DNA of 64,000 nucleotides from Deroplatys truncata. Its lineage: Eukaryota > Arthropoda > Insecta > Mantodea > Mantidae. Of the stretch, positions 10,668-22,853 are shown in pieces. Made by a program: the position numbers and the translations under genes. The notes beneath the pieces are model-generated. The model searched no databases, was not told the DNA's origin, and worked only from the letters and a program-made list of their open reading frames with translations. The stretch's first letter is position 1; the number at the start of each line of letters is the position of its first letter. The DNA is taken from assembly GCA_030765065.1 (NCBI GenBank), contig CM060979.1, forward strand, positions 20,365,001 through 20,429,000. The letters are read 5' to 3'.

Positions 10668-11800
10668 AAAAGGAAAAGTCGGTTACACGCTAAATTTGGT
10701 ATTTAAGCTCAGTATCTTCTAAAGATGCGACATAAAGATGTTCAAGAAAATCCCCCTAATTCTAACTGCCCTTTACACGGAACTTTTTTAAAATTTTTAT
10801 ATTTTCTAAAAAATAGTTCTAACGATTTTGATTAAAATACATATTGCTACATGCTGGGTATGTGGTCTAAAAGTTCACATGAAAATTAAATCATTTTCTA
10901 ATACCCAACACGCACATTGAGGGGACGTATACTTGCTTGGCTGCGGAGGACCGAAACGTGGTGTGGAGGTTAAGGGGAAGGCATGGGTTTGCCCTACTGT
11001 ACAAAATCCATAACACAAATCTACTCACACATTCCATGATTTATGTCCCAACCTTTTGGGTTCCTACATTATTAAAAATGGAAGGTGGGAGGAGATATCC
11101 ACCGATCAAAAGCCGGGCTTACACACGCGGTCCGTTCCTCACGGAATCCTGAGACAAACGCTATTCCCCACTACTTCTGACTAGCAAGGCTACCAGCCAA
11201 GAGCGACGTAAACAACAATGTGTCTGGTAATGACAATGTAGAACACTAATGTAACCCCCCAAATTATTAATATGCCATAATATATTAAAATATTTATATA
11301 ATAAATAAAATGTATATATTGAATTCTCTGGGAGTAGCCTATGTAGTTCTCTTCATTCGAAGGAATTTGGTATAATCTTGTGTAATTGGTAAACGTTAAG
11401 CGATAGGCGAAAACGTACTAAACAAAACATGTAGATCTCTTTAAAGGACAAGTTTATTTCAAATAACTTTTTGTGGCATAAGCCATTTCCGAGACATCGC
11501 TATTAATGGTTCGAATTATTCAATAGTTTATCATTCTTTTCAAGTCCTGTCTATATTAGTTGTTTCACGCGATGTCATGGAAACAGTATGGAATTTCAAG
11601 GCCAGCATATAGCGTCCAGTTGTTAAACATTTGACTATCGCTGTTCCCTTTGTATCTATAACGAAATGTGTAATGTAGCTATTTCTGCAAAATACTGGAT
11701 TAAAATGAAGTATACAGAAAAATAAGCTTTAGTAAAAATAATTTGTGTGCCCACTAATAAACGATGGAGGGTAAAGAAAAGTTATGTGTATATAACACTT
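10668..11800 (+). mobile_element. Older HINE-like copy with an unknown insertion
   Basis: Internal blocks run to about 10849 (GATTTTGATTAAAATAC) and resume at about 11277 (ATTTATATAATAAATAAAATG). They end near 11800 with a decayed 3' tip (AAAGAAAAGTTATGTG). The 5' tip is missing; a younger copy ends exactly at its left border. Confidence 0.65.
10850..11276. other. Unknown 430-bp insertion
   Basis: Interrupts a HINE copy and has a higher GC content. One frame is open for 71 codons without a recognisable motif. I found no clear terminal repeats; left edge TTGCTACATGCTGGG, right edge near CATAATATATT. Confidence 0.4.
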
Positions 11801-11804
11801 TTTT

Positions 11805-11948
11805 TACTTTCTCTACTACGTATAGTAAGTAGGGGAAGTATTGTATTCCACCCAAAAATTCGATACCGAGATTTCACCGGAAATACATGTTTTGAGACCC
11901 CCTGAATCCAAAAAAAGTATTTTTGGAAACATGTCCGTGTGTGTGTGT

Positions 11949-11982
<34 letters not shown>

Positions 11983-12772
11983 CTGTGTCTGTGAACAGCA
12001 TAACTCAGAAACGAAAAGTCAGATAAACACCAAACTTGGTATTTAGGTTCAGTATCTTCCAAGGATGCGACATGTAGGTTTTCAAGAAAATCCCCCACCT
12101 CAGATTACCCTTTACATGGAACATTTTTCGAAAATTTTAATTTTCTCAAAAATGGCTCTAACGATTTTAATTAAAATATCATATGTTTAAGATATTTTTA
12201 TGACAAATAAATTGTATATCTTGCATTTTCTGGGAATGTCTACAAAAGTGTTCTGCATTGTGAACGACTTTTGCATAACTGGTAAACCATAAGAGATAGA
12301 CAACATTTTACTGCACAAAAAATGTAGCTCGCGTTAAAATACACAATTTATGTCATATACATTTTTTTTGTTGAGTGAACCATTTTCGAGATATTGCTTG
12401 TTATTCCCTTAAATTTTTCAATACTTATTTTCTAAATGGGAATTCGTTATTTATTTTTTTGTCTTGGATATACAAAGAGTATTAATTTGTGGCAAACAGA
12501 ATGGTGCTGCACATAGCAACCAGCTATTAATAGATATGTCTGTGCTTATATTGCCCTTGCAAATACAAAACAAGGGGAACATATTAGGCCTTAAGCGATG
12601 GTTAAATATTTTTAGAACTGGTCGCTATGTGTAAAATGCAATTCTCTTTGCATGTGAAAAGATCGTTTCTGCAAATGTTTATCTCGATTAATATGAAATA
12701 GATGGAGAATAAGCGTTTGTAAAAATAGTTTGTACAAGAGTAGAGAAAGTCATTTGAGTGTAACACATCAGA
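11805..12772 (+). mobile_element. Complete HINE-like element
   Basis: Tip TACTTTCTCTACTACG at 11805, GT microsatellite at 11936-11992, and 3' tip GAGTAGAGAAAGTCATTTGA...CATCAGA. At 968 bp it is among the longest copies. The internal segment near 12500-12660 combines sequence blocks found separately in other copies. Confidence 0.85.
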
Positions 12773-12779
12773 TTTTTTT

Positions 12780-13003
12780 TCCTTTCTTCTCCGCTCATCC
12801 TTTCATTCCATTAAGCTTCCTTGAGTTCAGTTTTTGTGCTTTCATCCCCGTCGTTATTTTCTGCATCCAGGTATTTCTGGGGCTATCCCTTGCTATTCTG
12901 CGTGTTCTTCTGATGTGTCCATAGCAGTTTAGTTCCTTATGTCTTACATATTCTACCATAGAACTGTTAACTTTCATTTCTCCCTTAGTAAGTGTTCCTA
13001 ATT
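12780..13003 (-). pseudogene. LINE reverse-transcriptase C-terminal fragment
   Basis: The minus-strand frame includes RHKELNCYGHIRRTRR, then an R-PRNTWMQ motif. This resembles the C-terminal tail of many insect non-LTR retrotransposons (typically LGHV-RM...RGRPRKRW). Only the tail remains. It ends where HINE copies abut on both sides. Assignment by motif only. Confidence 0.5.
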
Positions 13004-13005
13004 TT

Positions 13006-13318
13006 TACTTTTTCTAGGTAAGAGGTAGTATTGTATTCCAACCAAAACTCCGATGTCGAGATTTCACTGGAAATACACGTTTTGAGGTCTGCTATATTAA
13101 TAAAAACGTTTTTATAAAAAACTCTGTGTGTGTGTGTGTCTGTGAATAGCATAACGCAAAATCGAAAAGTCGGCTAAATATTAAACTCGGTATTTAAGTT
13201 CAGTATCTTCCAAGGATGCGACACGAAGTTTTTCAAGAAAATCTACCCACCCCATACTACCCTTCACATGGAAAAATTTTCGTTATTTTTTATTTTCTCA
13301 TCAATAGCTCTAACGAAT
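13006..13318 (+). mobile_element. HINE-like 5' fragment
   Basis: From tip TACTTTTTCTAGG through the microsatellite (GTGTGTGTGTGTCTGTGAAT) to CTCTAACGAATGA, where unrelated sequence starts. Confidence 0.7.
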
Positions 13319-13634
13319 GACTTTTAATTTCCTTCTGTGTGAATATCATCGGGAAGACATAGAAAACGCACAACACTGCAAAAATATTCATGTTTGTATA
13401 AAAACAAAGCTCCAATGAAGAATGCCCACTGTGTAATTATCAGAGAGTGTTTGTTTTTAGTTTCTTTGGCGATTTCACCGTCTTTTGTTAATTTTACGTT
13501 ATTTTTCGGTTGATAGATCATTTTGTCTTTCAGAGTCTGAAAGAGCCGTATATATTCTGTAGGATATTTACAAATCTTTCTACATAGTTTGTGTGGCATT
13601 TCGCAAAATTGTAACATTTGCAGCTCCTAAAGGT
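13319..13634. other. Unassigned sequence
   Basis: The minus strand is open for 97 codons (13324-13617). The peptide is unremarkable and I do not recognise it. Confidence 0.25.
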
Positions 13635-13659
13635 GTCTCTCTCTCTCTGTCTCTCTCTC

Positions 13660-13722
<63 letters not shown>
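13635..13722. repeat. (CT)n(CA)n compound microsatellite
   Basis: CT units with occasional GT pass directly into about 20 CA units. Confidence 0.95.
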
Positions 13723-13727
<5 letters not shown>

Positions 13728-13978
13728 GTTGTTCGTAACTAAAACCAAACTCATTAGTTACGGATGCACTTATTATTAATATAAAGGCAAGAGATTTCAT
13801 CAATTTTATGATAGATGCTGTGCATTTTTGTTTTGGAGGGGGGGCTTTCTTCTCTTAGGAAGTTTTGTATTTTTAGTTTCATTTTGATTGACTTCTGCAT
13901 TTGTTTTGTTTAGGAAGTTAAGGTTTTGCATCTTTGTTGGCTTAGCTTGCAAATTCAAAAGTTCTTATCGACCTCCCC

Positions 13979-14017
<39 letters not shown>

Positions 14018-14104
14018 CTCACGGTGCTTTTGGTCAGTAACGAAAGAAATTCAGTGTCTGTTGTGTAAAGGTCTGGTTGAGGAATATTTTCCAAATGGTA
14101 TTGT
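13723..14104. other. Unassigned sequence with CT microsatellite
   Basis: A pure (TC)n run lies at about 13981-14014; the rest is unrecognised. Confidence 0.35.
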
Positions 14105-15594
14105 TACCTTCTCTACCACATTTCAGATGGTAGAGAAAGTATTGCATTCCATCCAAAAAGTTGGATATCGAGATTTCACCGAAAATAAATGCTTTGAGAC
14201 CCCCTAAATCCGAGAAAAAATTAGAAAAAGCCCATGTGTGTGTCTGCGAACACCGTAACTCAAGAACTAAAACTCGTATAAATAGCAAAGTTGGCATTTA
14301 AGTGTAGAATCTTCCAAGAAATCTCCCCAATCCAATCTGTCTATATGGAGCAGTTTTCGAAATTATTGATTTTCTCAAAAGTTACCCTGGGATGTTGATT
14401 AAAATGTCATATGTTTAACATTAATTACACGACAAATAAGGTGTATAACTTGTATTTTTCTGAGAATACCTATGAAGCCCTCATCATTCGGAAGGAATTT
14501 TTATAATCTTGTATAACTGGTAAACGTTAGGATAAAAACTGTGGATCGCATTAAAACATACAATTTATTTCAAATACGTTTTTACTTTATCTACTACGTA
14601 TAGTAAGTAGGGGAAGTATTGTATTCCACCCAAAAATTCGATACCAAGATTTCACCGGAAATACATGTTTTGAAACCCCCTGAATCCAAAAAAAGGCATT
14701 TTTGGAAACATGTCCGTATGTGTGTCTGTGAACAGCATAACTCAGAAACGAACAGCCGGATGAACACCAAACTTGGTATTTAGGTTCAGTATCTTCCAGA
14801 GATGCGACACGAAGGTTTTCAAGAAAATCCCCCCACCCCAGATTACCCTTTACATGCAACATTTTTCGAAAATTTTAATTTTCTCAAAAATGGCTCCAAA
14901 GATTTTGATTAAAATATCATATGTTTAAGATATTTTCATGACAAATGAAATGTATATCTCGAATTTTCTGGGAATGTCTCCAAAAGTATTCTTCATTGTG
15001 AACGACTTTTGCATAACTGGTAAACCATGAGAGATAGACAAAATTTTACTACACAAAAAATGTAGATCGCGTTAAAATACACAATTTATGCCATATACAT
15101 TTTTGTTGTTGAGTGAACCATTCTCGAGATATTGCTTGTTATTCCCTTAAATTTTCCAATACTTATACTTTTTCTCAAATTCGTTATTCATTTGTTTTGT
15201 CCTGGTAATGCAAAGAGAATGGAATACTCCCCATTGCAACCAGCACTTAAAACATTTGACTATCGCTTAAAGGCTAGCAATTCTCCTTGCATCTACAAGA
15301 AAATTAGCAATAAGATTAACATCTCGATATCTCGATTAACATGAAGCATATGGAGAATAAGCGTTTGTAAAAATAGTTTGTACAAGAGTAGAGAAACTCA
15401 TGTGAGTGTAACACATCAGATTTTTTATATGATATCAGTACCTACAAGCAATGTGTAATCAAACTGTTTCTGTAAACGTTATCTCGATTAACATGAAGTG
15501 GATGGCAAAGTAGGCTTTCGTAAGAATAGTTTATGGAAGCTATATAAAAATAAACGAAACGGGTAGAGAAAGTCTCGTTAATGTAACACATCAG
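14105..15594 (+). mobile_element. Older HINE-like copy split by a younger one
   Basis: The 5' part 14105-14582 resumes at 15421-15594 (3' part, ending AACACATCAGA) once 14583-15420 is removed. Its 5' tip forms a 9-bp inverted pair, TTCTCTACC and GGTAGAGAA, separated by 11 bases. I did not see this in the younger copies. Confidence 0.75.
14583..15420 (+). mobile_element. Complete HINE-like element nested in another
   Basis: Starts TACTTTATCTACTACG and ends CATCAGA. Inserted in a T-run of the older copy around it. Length 838 bp, with only a minimal microsatellite (GTATGTGTGTCTGTG). Confidence 0.85.
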
Positions 15595-15849
15595 ATTTTT
15601 AGTTTTCTCTACAGCATTGTGTGGGTTCTTGTTGATCTTTGGTTGGCCGATTGTCTCTGTTTCGAGTCTTAGTGGTAGTTTCATTGTTTTCTGTTTGTTC
15701 ATTGCTAGGAATAGCTCGTTATCCAGTTGTGAACGGGTGTGGTCAAGGGTTTGTTGCATCTGATCGTGACTAGATGTATGTTGCAGGTAGAAAGCTCTTG
15801 ATTTTGCATTGCTTTGCGAGATGGTCTTCTTGCTTACAGAATTAAGGGA
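15595..15849. other. Unassigned, partly open on minus strand
   Basis: The minus-strand frame across 15442-15759 leaves the HINE and reads a polar peptide (NELFLAMNKQKTMKLPLRLE) I do not recognise. It may be a retroelement fragment. Confidence 0.3.
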
Positions 15850-16208
15850 AGTTCCCAGGTTATTCGCAGAAAATTACACGTTTTATTTGTTATGCAAATA
15901 TCTTAAACATACGTTATTTTAATCAAAATCGTTTAGAGCCATTTTTAAGAAAATCAAAAATAAGAACCATTTTTCCATGTAAAGAGTACTTTGGAGTTGA
16001 GGTTTTCTTGAAAATCTTCCTGTCGTATCTTTGGAAGGCACTGAGTTTAAATATTAAATTTGGTCTTTAACCAACTGTTTGTTTTTGAGTTATGCTGTTC
16101 ATAGACACACGAACCTTTTTGTAAAATGATTTTTTTTTTATTCAGAAGACTCAAAATGTGTATTTCCAGTACCATATCCATATGAATACTTCCTCTACTT
16201 GCTATAAA
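15850..16208 (-). mobile_element. HINE-like fragment, diverged
   Basis: Runs from the CAGAAAATTACACG block to near the 5' tip (TACTTCCTCTACTTGC). The microsatellite is reduced to TCATAGACACACG. Confidence 0.65.
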
Positions 16209-16779
16209 ATAATGCACTACCGCAATGAACCTTAGTGTTCTATAAATAGCTATGGTTCGTATGTAATAATATGAAATCGTATTTGTACACCCGTGGACAA
16301 AAAATGAGTCATCCCCAGGTTCCACGTGACGATCGGAGGGCTTCATAAATCTGTGTTCACAACGCACACGCAGAAACTTCAGAATGTTCTGTGCCTATGA
16401 GCGCAGTGGTTACCATAAACGATGTTTGTCGGCAGTGATGCTTATAAACTACTGAAAACAGAGCACAGAACAACGTTTCGTTAGCGCGGAGGTTAAGAAG
16501 GCATTGCTTGCGCTCATAAGCTCCTGGGTTCGAATGTCGCATTAGTTAATGATATTTTTTATGTAGTTAATTTTATGACTGGATGTGTAGAACGTAATAT
16601 TGCATTAATACAACTTTGTCATTTAAGTTTTATGTATATCTATGCACACAAAACACAATTCTACTAAAACACTCGTTTTAAATAACTAAAGAAATAAATA
16701 CAAATAAACTATTATCTTCTAAAATTAAAACACATGAGAGTAAAAAAAATGAATATCGGGTGTTTGAGACGTTAGCACG
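16209..16779. other. Unassigned, with a tRNA-like SINE head
   Basis: At 16480-16550 TTAGCGCGGAGGTTAAGAAG and a B-box-like GGGTTCGAATGTC suggest a decayed tRNA-derived SINE. Nothing else recognised. Confidence 0.35.
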
Positions 16780-17125
16780 CATTCTGTCCTCAATTTTCGG
16801 GTTATAGGTATTTTGTCCTTCGCGCATCTGCAGGGAAATTAGAGCGCAGATTCCTTTTCACCTCAGCTCACACATTTTCAGTAGGGTTCAAATATGGTGA
16901 ACAGACAGGCCAGTCATCACTCTGATATCCTGCCTCTCTGAGAACCAGTTTGAAACCTTTCGGCGTATGTGGACTAATTCAGCAATTCCATCAGGATATC
17001 TCATCCTCACAGAGAGAATCAAAATATTCTCAAGTATTACCGTGTATTGCGCACTGTTCAGCGTATCGTCAAACTGCCACAACTTACCTAGACCGTCCTT
17101 AGATATCCATCAAGATCAGACATCA
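16780..17125 (-). pseudogene. Decayed Tc1-like transposase C-terminal half
   Basis: The minus strand reads KDGLGKLWQFDDTLNSAQY, then PDGIAELVHIRRKVSNWFSE, then remnants of the PDLNP-ENVW block broken by stops. These follow the order of Tc1-family DDE transposases, in which WF is followed by the catalytic SPDLNPIE segment. The frame is interrupted and clearly inactive. Confidence 0.65.
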
Positions 17126-17565
17126 TATTCATACCATGATGAAATTGTGAAGCCATGTATCTTGCATCGTAATAAGTATTCTATTATGAGCTTTACCAAA
17201 TGCCTTATTTGAAATGCAGTGTGTCGAAAATAAGTAGTCACTAATTATTAAATATTATTAACAGAAGAAAAACAAAAGTGTTTGTTACATGCGAAAAGCG
17301 AACCTGCGGTCCTAACCACTGAAGTGTCCTATGCTTTGCCACAGCGCTATAAAGAAGACACGTGGAAGGTAGTAGGTTTAATAATGCCATACAACGACTT
17401 GCTGCAGCGGCTACACAGCTGTATTGCGTATGGTGTAAATAAGGCGCTTTGCCGTGAGGACTTGCAAAAATTTGGCGTTCAAGATGACTTTTTTCTCCAC
17501 GGGTGTATGTATTATGTAGTTATGTAACATTGGCTGACTTGTTTCATGTTCCAAGTTCTTCTGTA
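17126..17565. other. Unassigned sequence
   Basis: A weak tRNA-like segment on the minus strand (AGTGGTTAGGACCGCAGGTT near 17310) may be a SINE head. The 8-bp repeat CTTCTGTA at its right end is the hAT target copy. Confidence 0.3.
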
Positions 17566-17970
17566 CAGGCCCGTACCCAGAAAAAAATTTCGGGGGGAGG
17601 GGTTTCTATAACCAGATCTAAACTTAACAGTACCCTACAGTTACCATGTACCTACTCGGTGGTATATAAATATTATGTGGACAATAAAATTGCTTGGAGA
17701 CATTATGTAGACAGGAAAAGCTCACCAGGATGAAGATATCCCACCTTGCTACACAAAACACCTAGAATGTTTCGAAAACAGGGACGTACGGTCATGTAAG
17801 GGGACAATAGTAAGTTTCCCTTTTCCTTCTAAATGTGCTACTAGCAGTAGACCTACTGTTATCGAACCAAATTTTCCCATATTGGTTTGATATGAATTTA
17901 AATAAATAAAACTGTCAAAAGTTTCGGGAGGGGGGTTTGAACCTTAAACCCCCCTCTAAATACGGCCCTG
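17566..17970. mobile_element. hAT-type non-autonomous element
   Basis: The ends CAGGCCCGTACCC and (inverted) CAGGGCCGTATTT form short terminal repeats. They are flanked by the 8-bp direct repeat CTTCTGTA (17558-17565 and 17971-17978). An 8-bp duplication with CAGGGCCG-like tips is the hAT signature. G-runs follow the left tip and C-runs precede the right tip (TTTCGGGGGGAGGGG ... ACCCCCCTC). 405 bp, no transposase. Confidence 0.85.
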
Positions 17971-17995
17971 CTTCTGTACATGAACCCAAGGAACA

Positions 17996-18035
<40 letters not shown>

Positions 18036-18778
18036 ATATGTATCTATCTATCTGTCTATCCATCTATCTATCCTATCTATTCCATCTTCTCTAATCTACC
18101 TAATATGTATCTCTCTAATATATCTATTTATCTATCTGTTTGTCTATTCTATATTATCTATCTATTCTATTTAATATATCTATCTTATCTATGACTGTCT
18201 CTCTGTCTATCCTACGTATTCTATCTGCTCTAATCTATCTATATATCTATCTATTCCATCTTCTCTAATCTACCTAATATGTATCTCTCTAATATATCTA
18301 TCTATGTATCTATCTGTTTGTCTATTCTATATTACCTATCTATTCTATTTAATATATCTATCTTATCTATGACTGTCTCTCTGTCTATCCTACGTATTCT
18401 ATCTGCTCTAATCTATCTATATATCTATCTATTCTATCTGCTCTAATCTATCTATATATCTATCTATTCTATCTTCTATAATCTACCTAATATGTATCTC
18501 TCTAATATATCTATCTAATCTATCTATTCTATTTAATACATCTTATCTATGACTGTCTCTCTGTCTATCCTATCTACTCTATCTTCTCTAATCTACCTAA
18601 TATGTATCTCTTTAATATATCTATTTATCTGTCTGTTTGTCTATCCTATCTTATCTATCTATTCTATTTAATGTATCTATCTTATTTATGTCTGTCTCTC
18701 TGTCTATTCTATCTATTCTATCTGCTCTAATCTACCTATTTATCTATCTATCTATATCTATATATAACCTATCTGTAA
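17996..18778. repeat. TCTA-type microsatellite with higher-order structure
   Basis: Starts as pure CTAT units and then breaks into longer blocks. The block from ATTCTATCTGCTCTAATC through GACTGTCTCTCTGTCTATCC recurs several times, so the tract grew by duplication of blocks of about 100-180 bp as well as by slippage. Confidence 0.9.
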
Positions 18779-20563
18779 GTAATAGAGAAAGTAAATATGC
18801 CAACATTTTCAACCACGAATCCCCTTAAAGATGTGCTGAGCAGAAGACTAAGAGCACTCAATAAAAATTCCACGTACACCACATCACTTTCGCTTGGACA
18901 AAAGTGAGAAAAGTGAGAGTTTGACAACAGATCGGCTGTTATCACGGTGAAGTGCCACTTTGTTAATCTGCTGCTATTTTGGCATTATGTGGAGGCTTCA
19001 TCCAGCTAATGCTCTGTAATTATGAGCCACAGAAGAGACATCACGTGAAAGTAGTTTTCCCTCTCCTACAGCGATGGTGAAAGTTGCAAGATGCGGTCTG
19101 TCTGCATGCAACTTTGTTTCTCACTTTTTCACGGTTTACACGTTGGACATCCGGGAAATTGTTTCTGCAACTAATTGTGTCCTTGATAATGTTAAAATAT
19201 TGGTGATGAGCAACAAAATGATTGTGCTTTTTGTTTATTTATGGTTGCATGTCCCCAGGATTGTTGATGTTCAAAATAATTCGATGACAATGATTTTGAC
19301 AACCAAGGTTCGCATTTTGATGATCTAAAATGTTTGAAAAAATGAACTATGAAATGACTAAAATGTTTAAAAAATGGCATAACCACAAAAATTACCTAAA
19401 ACTTATATTTATTTAACTTATTAAAATTAATGCACAGAACAGAGGCGTAAGTAGGGAGGTGTTTTGAGGGTTGGAACCGTCTTGCCAAAAACAATTAAAA
19501 ATGAATAGTAAAAATAGCTTCGTTAAAACAATAGTATATTTCTAGATTGGCGGGGACGAGATGCTTCCTAATCGTATCACTGTTAGCGCTATATTTGCAC
19601 CGCCTTGGACAATATCACCAAAGGTGGCTTCAGATGGCGCTGGTACAACCATATTAACATATCGGGGGCATGTTTTCGTTCCGGTGCTAAATTTGAGTGG
19701 TTCCCAAATGAGTACAATAGCTCCCAGTTTAGAACATAACTAGAAGCCCTATTTTGTAGTGAAATAAAGTGGTCTGCAGCGGTAATAAAAAATACTTCAC
19801 AGTGGTCATTAATTCTCCTGTCACAACACATTTGCAGCTTAGAATACACAAAACATTCTATCCTAATTTTAATTCCAATTGCTGCATCTTAATAGGTGAA
19901 TATAAAATAGATTTATTTAAATACTTCAACTCAAGATTAATTTATAGTTGTCTCTGAATTGATACAAATTGCTTAAAAAGTGGATTCCTATACATAACTG
20001 CATCCCTCAATATGTTTTGGCCATGCCACCGTCACAGACACATAAATTAATTTATGTACTTATGGGTGTAAGTGTAGAAAAACGGTGTGAAAATCATGAC
20101 ATAATCAAAAATCAATAAAAAAATATATTTGTTCCATGTTCTTGTTTGCAGAATCTATAAAGAAAGTCCAGAGAATTTTTTTTGAAGCACGTGTTACAAA
20201 ACTAATGGTTTTGATTAAACTACCAAAGGTTTAAAATGTTTACATGATAAATAAAATGCTATGTTGAATGTGATAAGTTAACTTTTCTTCGTCTTTATAT
20301 TTAAGCCTGAAAAAACATTTTTAAAATTCAGCCTAAATCCGAACCCCGGTCCGGACCTAGTCCCGAGGGGTTGGCCAGCGCCCTTGCAGACCTCTAACGT
20401 ATAAGGCGGGGATTCACAATGCGAACGTGAGCTTTTGATTGCGTTGCGCGTCAGCCACCACAAATGTTGCCAAGTCTGACATCCTATTTGCAAAACAAAT
20501 ATGAAGATAAAATAAATAACATAAAAGTATATTTATAAAATATAGATACACGTGTAAAAAAAA
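18779..20563. other. Unassigned sequence, small HINE traces
   Basis: ATAGAGAAAGTAAAT at about 18785 and GATTAAACTACCAAAGG...CATGATAAATAAAATG at 20205-20262 look like HINE scraps. Frames at 19074-19328 and 19561-19743 have no motif. A GC-richer patch at 20330-20480 is unidentified. Confidence 0.3.
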
Positions 20564-21548
20564 TCTGATGCGTTTCACTCACATGACTTTCTCTACTCTT
20601 GTACAAACTATTTTTACAAACTCTTATGCTCCATCTATTTCATATTAATCGAGATAAACATTTTCAGAAACGATCTTTTGACATGCAAAGAGAATTACAT
20701 TTTACACATAGCGACCAGTTCTAAAAATATTTGACTATCGCTTAAGGCCTACTATGTTCCCCTTGTTTTGTATTTGCAAGGGCAATATAGAAATACAGTA
20801 GCCTTTAAGCATAGACATATCTCTTAATAGCTGGTTGCTAGGTGCAGCACCATTCTCTTTGCCACAGATTAATACTCTTTGCATATCCAAGACAAAAAAA
20901 AAATGAATAACGAATTCCCATTTGAGAAAATAAGTATTGAAAAATTTAAGGGAATAACAAGCAATACCTCGAAAATGGTTCACTCAACAACAAAAATGTT
21001 TATGACATAAATTATGTATTTTAACGCGATCTACATTTTTTTTGTGTAGTAAAATTTTGTCTATCTCTTATGGTTTACTAGTTGTGCAGAAGTCGTTCAC
21101 AATGAAGAATACTTTTGGAGACATTCCCAGAAAATTCGAGATATACATTTTATTTGTCATGAAAGTATCTTAAAGATATGATACGTTAATCAAAATCGTT
21201 AGAGCCATTTTTGAGAAAATTAAAATTGTCGACTAATGTTCCATGTAAAGGGTAATCTGGGGTGGGGGGATTTTCTTTAAAACCTTCGTGTCGCATCTCT
21301 AGAAGATACTGAACCTAAATACCAAGTTTGGTGTTTATCCGACTGTTCGTTTCTGAGTTACGCTGTTCACAGACACACAACCCCCCCCCACACACACACG
21401 CGCGCGCGCGCGCGCGCGGACATGTTTCCAAAAATGCTTTTTTTTATTCAGGGGGTCTCAAAACATATATTTCCGGTGAAATCTCGGTATCGATTTTTTG
21501 GGTGGAATACAATACTTCCCCTACTTACTATACGTAGTAGAGAAAGTA
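20564..21548 (-). mobile_element. Complete HINE-like element
   Basis: From TCTGATGCGTTTCACTCAC to ACGTAGTAGAGAAAGTA. Its microsatellite (about 21375-21419) has become C-run, CA and CG units, unlike the CA form elsewhere. Confidence 0.85.
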
Positions 21549-21585
21549 ACAATTACTGGTAGCATAAGTTGCAAACATCCCAGTA

Positions 21586-22372
21586 AAGGCTGGTTCACAA
21601 CCAACGAGAACGGTAACCAGAACGAGAACGAGAAAGTTGAAATACATGTATTCACACCGACGGGAAGCCTTCCCGGGCCCCGGGAACGGGAAAGAAGAGT
21701 TGCCCAACTTTTAATTTTCTCGTTCTCGTTCCCGGGCACAGCATATTAGATACCTATTGTGCATATTAGACTCTTCACTCTAGAGGTTGTTTTAGGCGGC
21801 GTGACATGAAATAGCCGCTAGTGTTCTCTATAGTCGTAAGCCGGAAACATGAAACTGGAAGGAATTAGTAGTAAATGTGCTTCCTAACCTCAGCTCGACA
21901 CCCACAAATCTAAACAGCGTTGGTTCCTCTGGTGAAGGGATCATTTGTAGTTTGTTTATATGCAACACAAAACTGGCTATTACCTAAAAAACAATGGCAA
22001 AAGCTACAAAGAACAAAACCGGTGGAAATGAAAAAAGAACAATAAACAATTTTAATGTATGCCATTAAATAAAGGAATGAAAGCTTGGCATAACTAGAGG
22101 GATCGGAAATGTAATGGATATACATTTAGATAATGTTTACTCTATCGAATTTTGACGTTGGCTTGGCTAAATTGGAAGTAGGTGAAAAAATATCATTGGT
22201 CAGTTAAAAACAAATGAAATCCCAATGCGCAAAATCGACTTTCACTTTGTGATCGATATGCATTCCCGTTCTCGTTACCGGGCTGTTGTGAACCAATATC
22301 TTGCATGGTGCCTTGCTTCCCGTTCTCGTTTCTGTTCTGGTTACCGTTCTCGGGCGGTTGTGAACCAGCCTT
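21586..22372. mobile_element. MITE with GAGAACG-rich inverted ends
   Basis: The ends AAGGCTGGTTCACAACC and GGTTGTGAACCAGCCTT are perfect inverted repeats. They continue into GAGAACGGTAACCAGAACGA and its inverted partner near 22330. A second inner ending (GGGCTGTTGTGAACCAA at about 22279) suggests a nested or duplicated terminus. Superfamily not determined; the target duplication is unclear. Confidence 0.75.
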
Positions 22373-22420
22373 AATAAGCGATAGAAGGTAAAGAAAGTCA
22401 TGTGAATGTAACACATCAGA
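22373..22420 (+). mobile_element. HINE-like 3' tip
   Basis: AAGCGATAGAAGGTAAAGAAAG followed by the hairpin and CACATCAGA. The rest of the element is absent or displaced by the adjoining MITE. Confidence 0.6.
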
Positions 22421-22720
22421 GTTTTTCTTTACGACCCATCGTAAAATTGCACTCGAAACAAGCCTTACTGAGTTAAGAAGATAAACTGAGCGAATGCACA
22501 GCTCTCTTTCTGGCCTCGAACAAATGTGTAGTATACGTAGCAAAGCCGAATATTAATGGGGAATGAGCCAGGTAGTAACAAATGCAATCCTATTTTTATT
22601 TAATGAAATAAAAGGATAATCCTCATAAATTTAAGATGCTAAATGCATAAAAATGCATACTCTTTACAGGATATTAATTCAATTTGGACTACATAGTTTC
22701 AAATTAGTCCAAACTAGGAC
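22421..22720. other. Unassigned sequence
   Basis: No recognisable feature. Confidence 0.3.
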
Positions 22721-22853
22721 CTAAAAGAAAACTAACAATAAGATAGTTTCTGCAAATGTTTATCTCGATTAACATGGAGTAGATGGAGAATAAGCGTTTG
22801 TAAAAATAGTTTGTACAAGAGTAGAGAAAGTCATGTGAGTGTAACACATCAGA
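22721..22853 (+). mobile_element. HINE-like 3' fragment
   Basis: Last 133 bp of the element, with an intact GAGTAGAGAAAGTCATGTGA tip and CATCAGA end. Confidence 0.75.
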
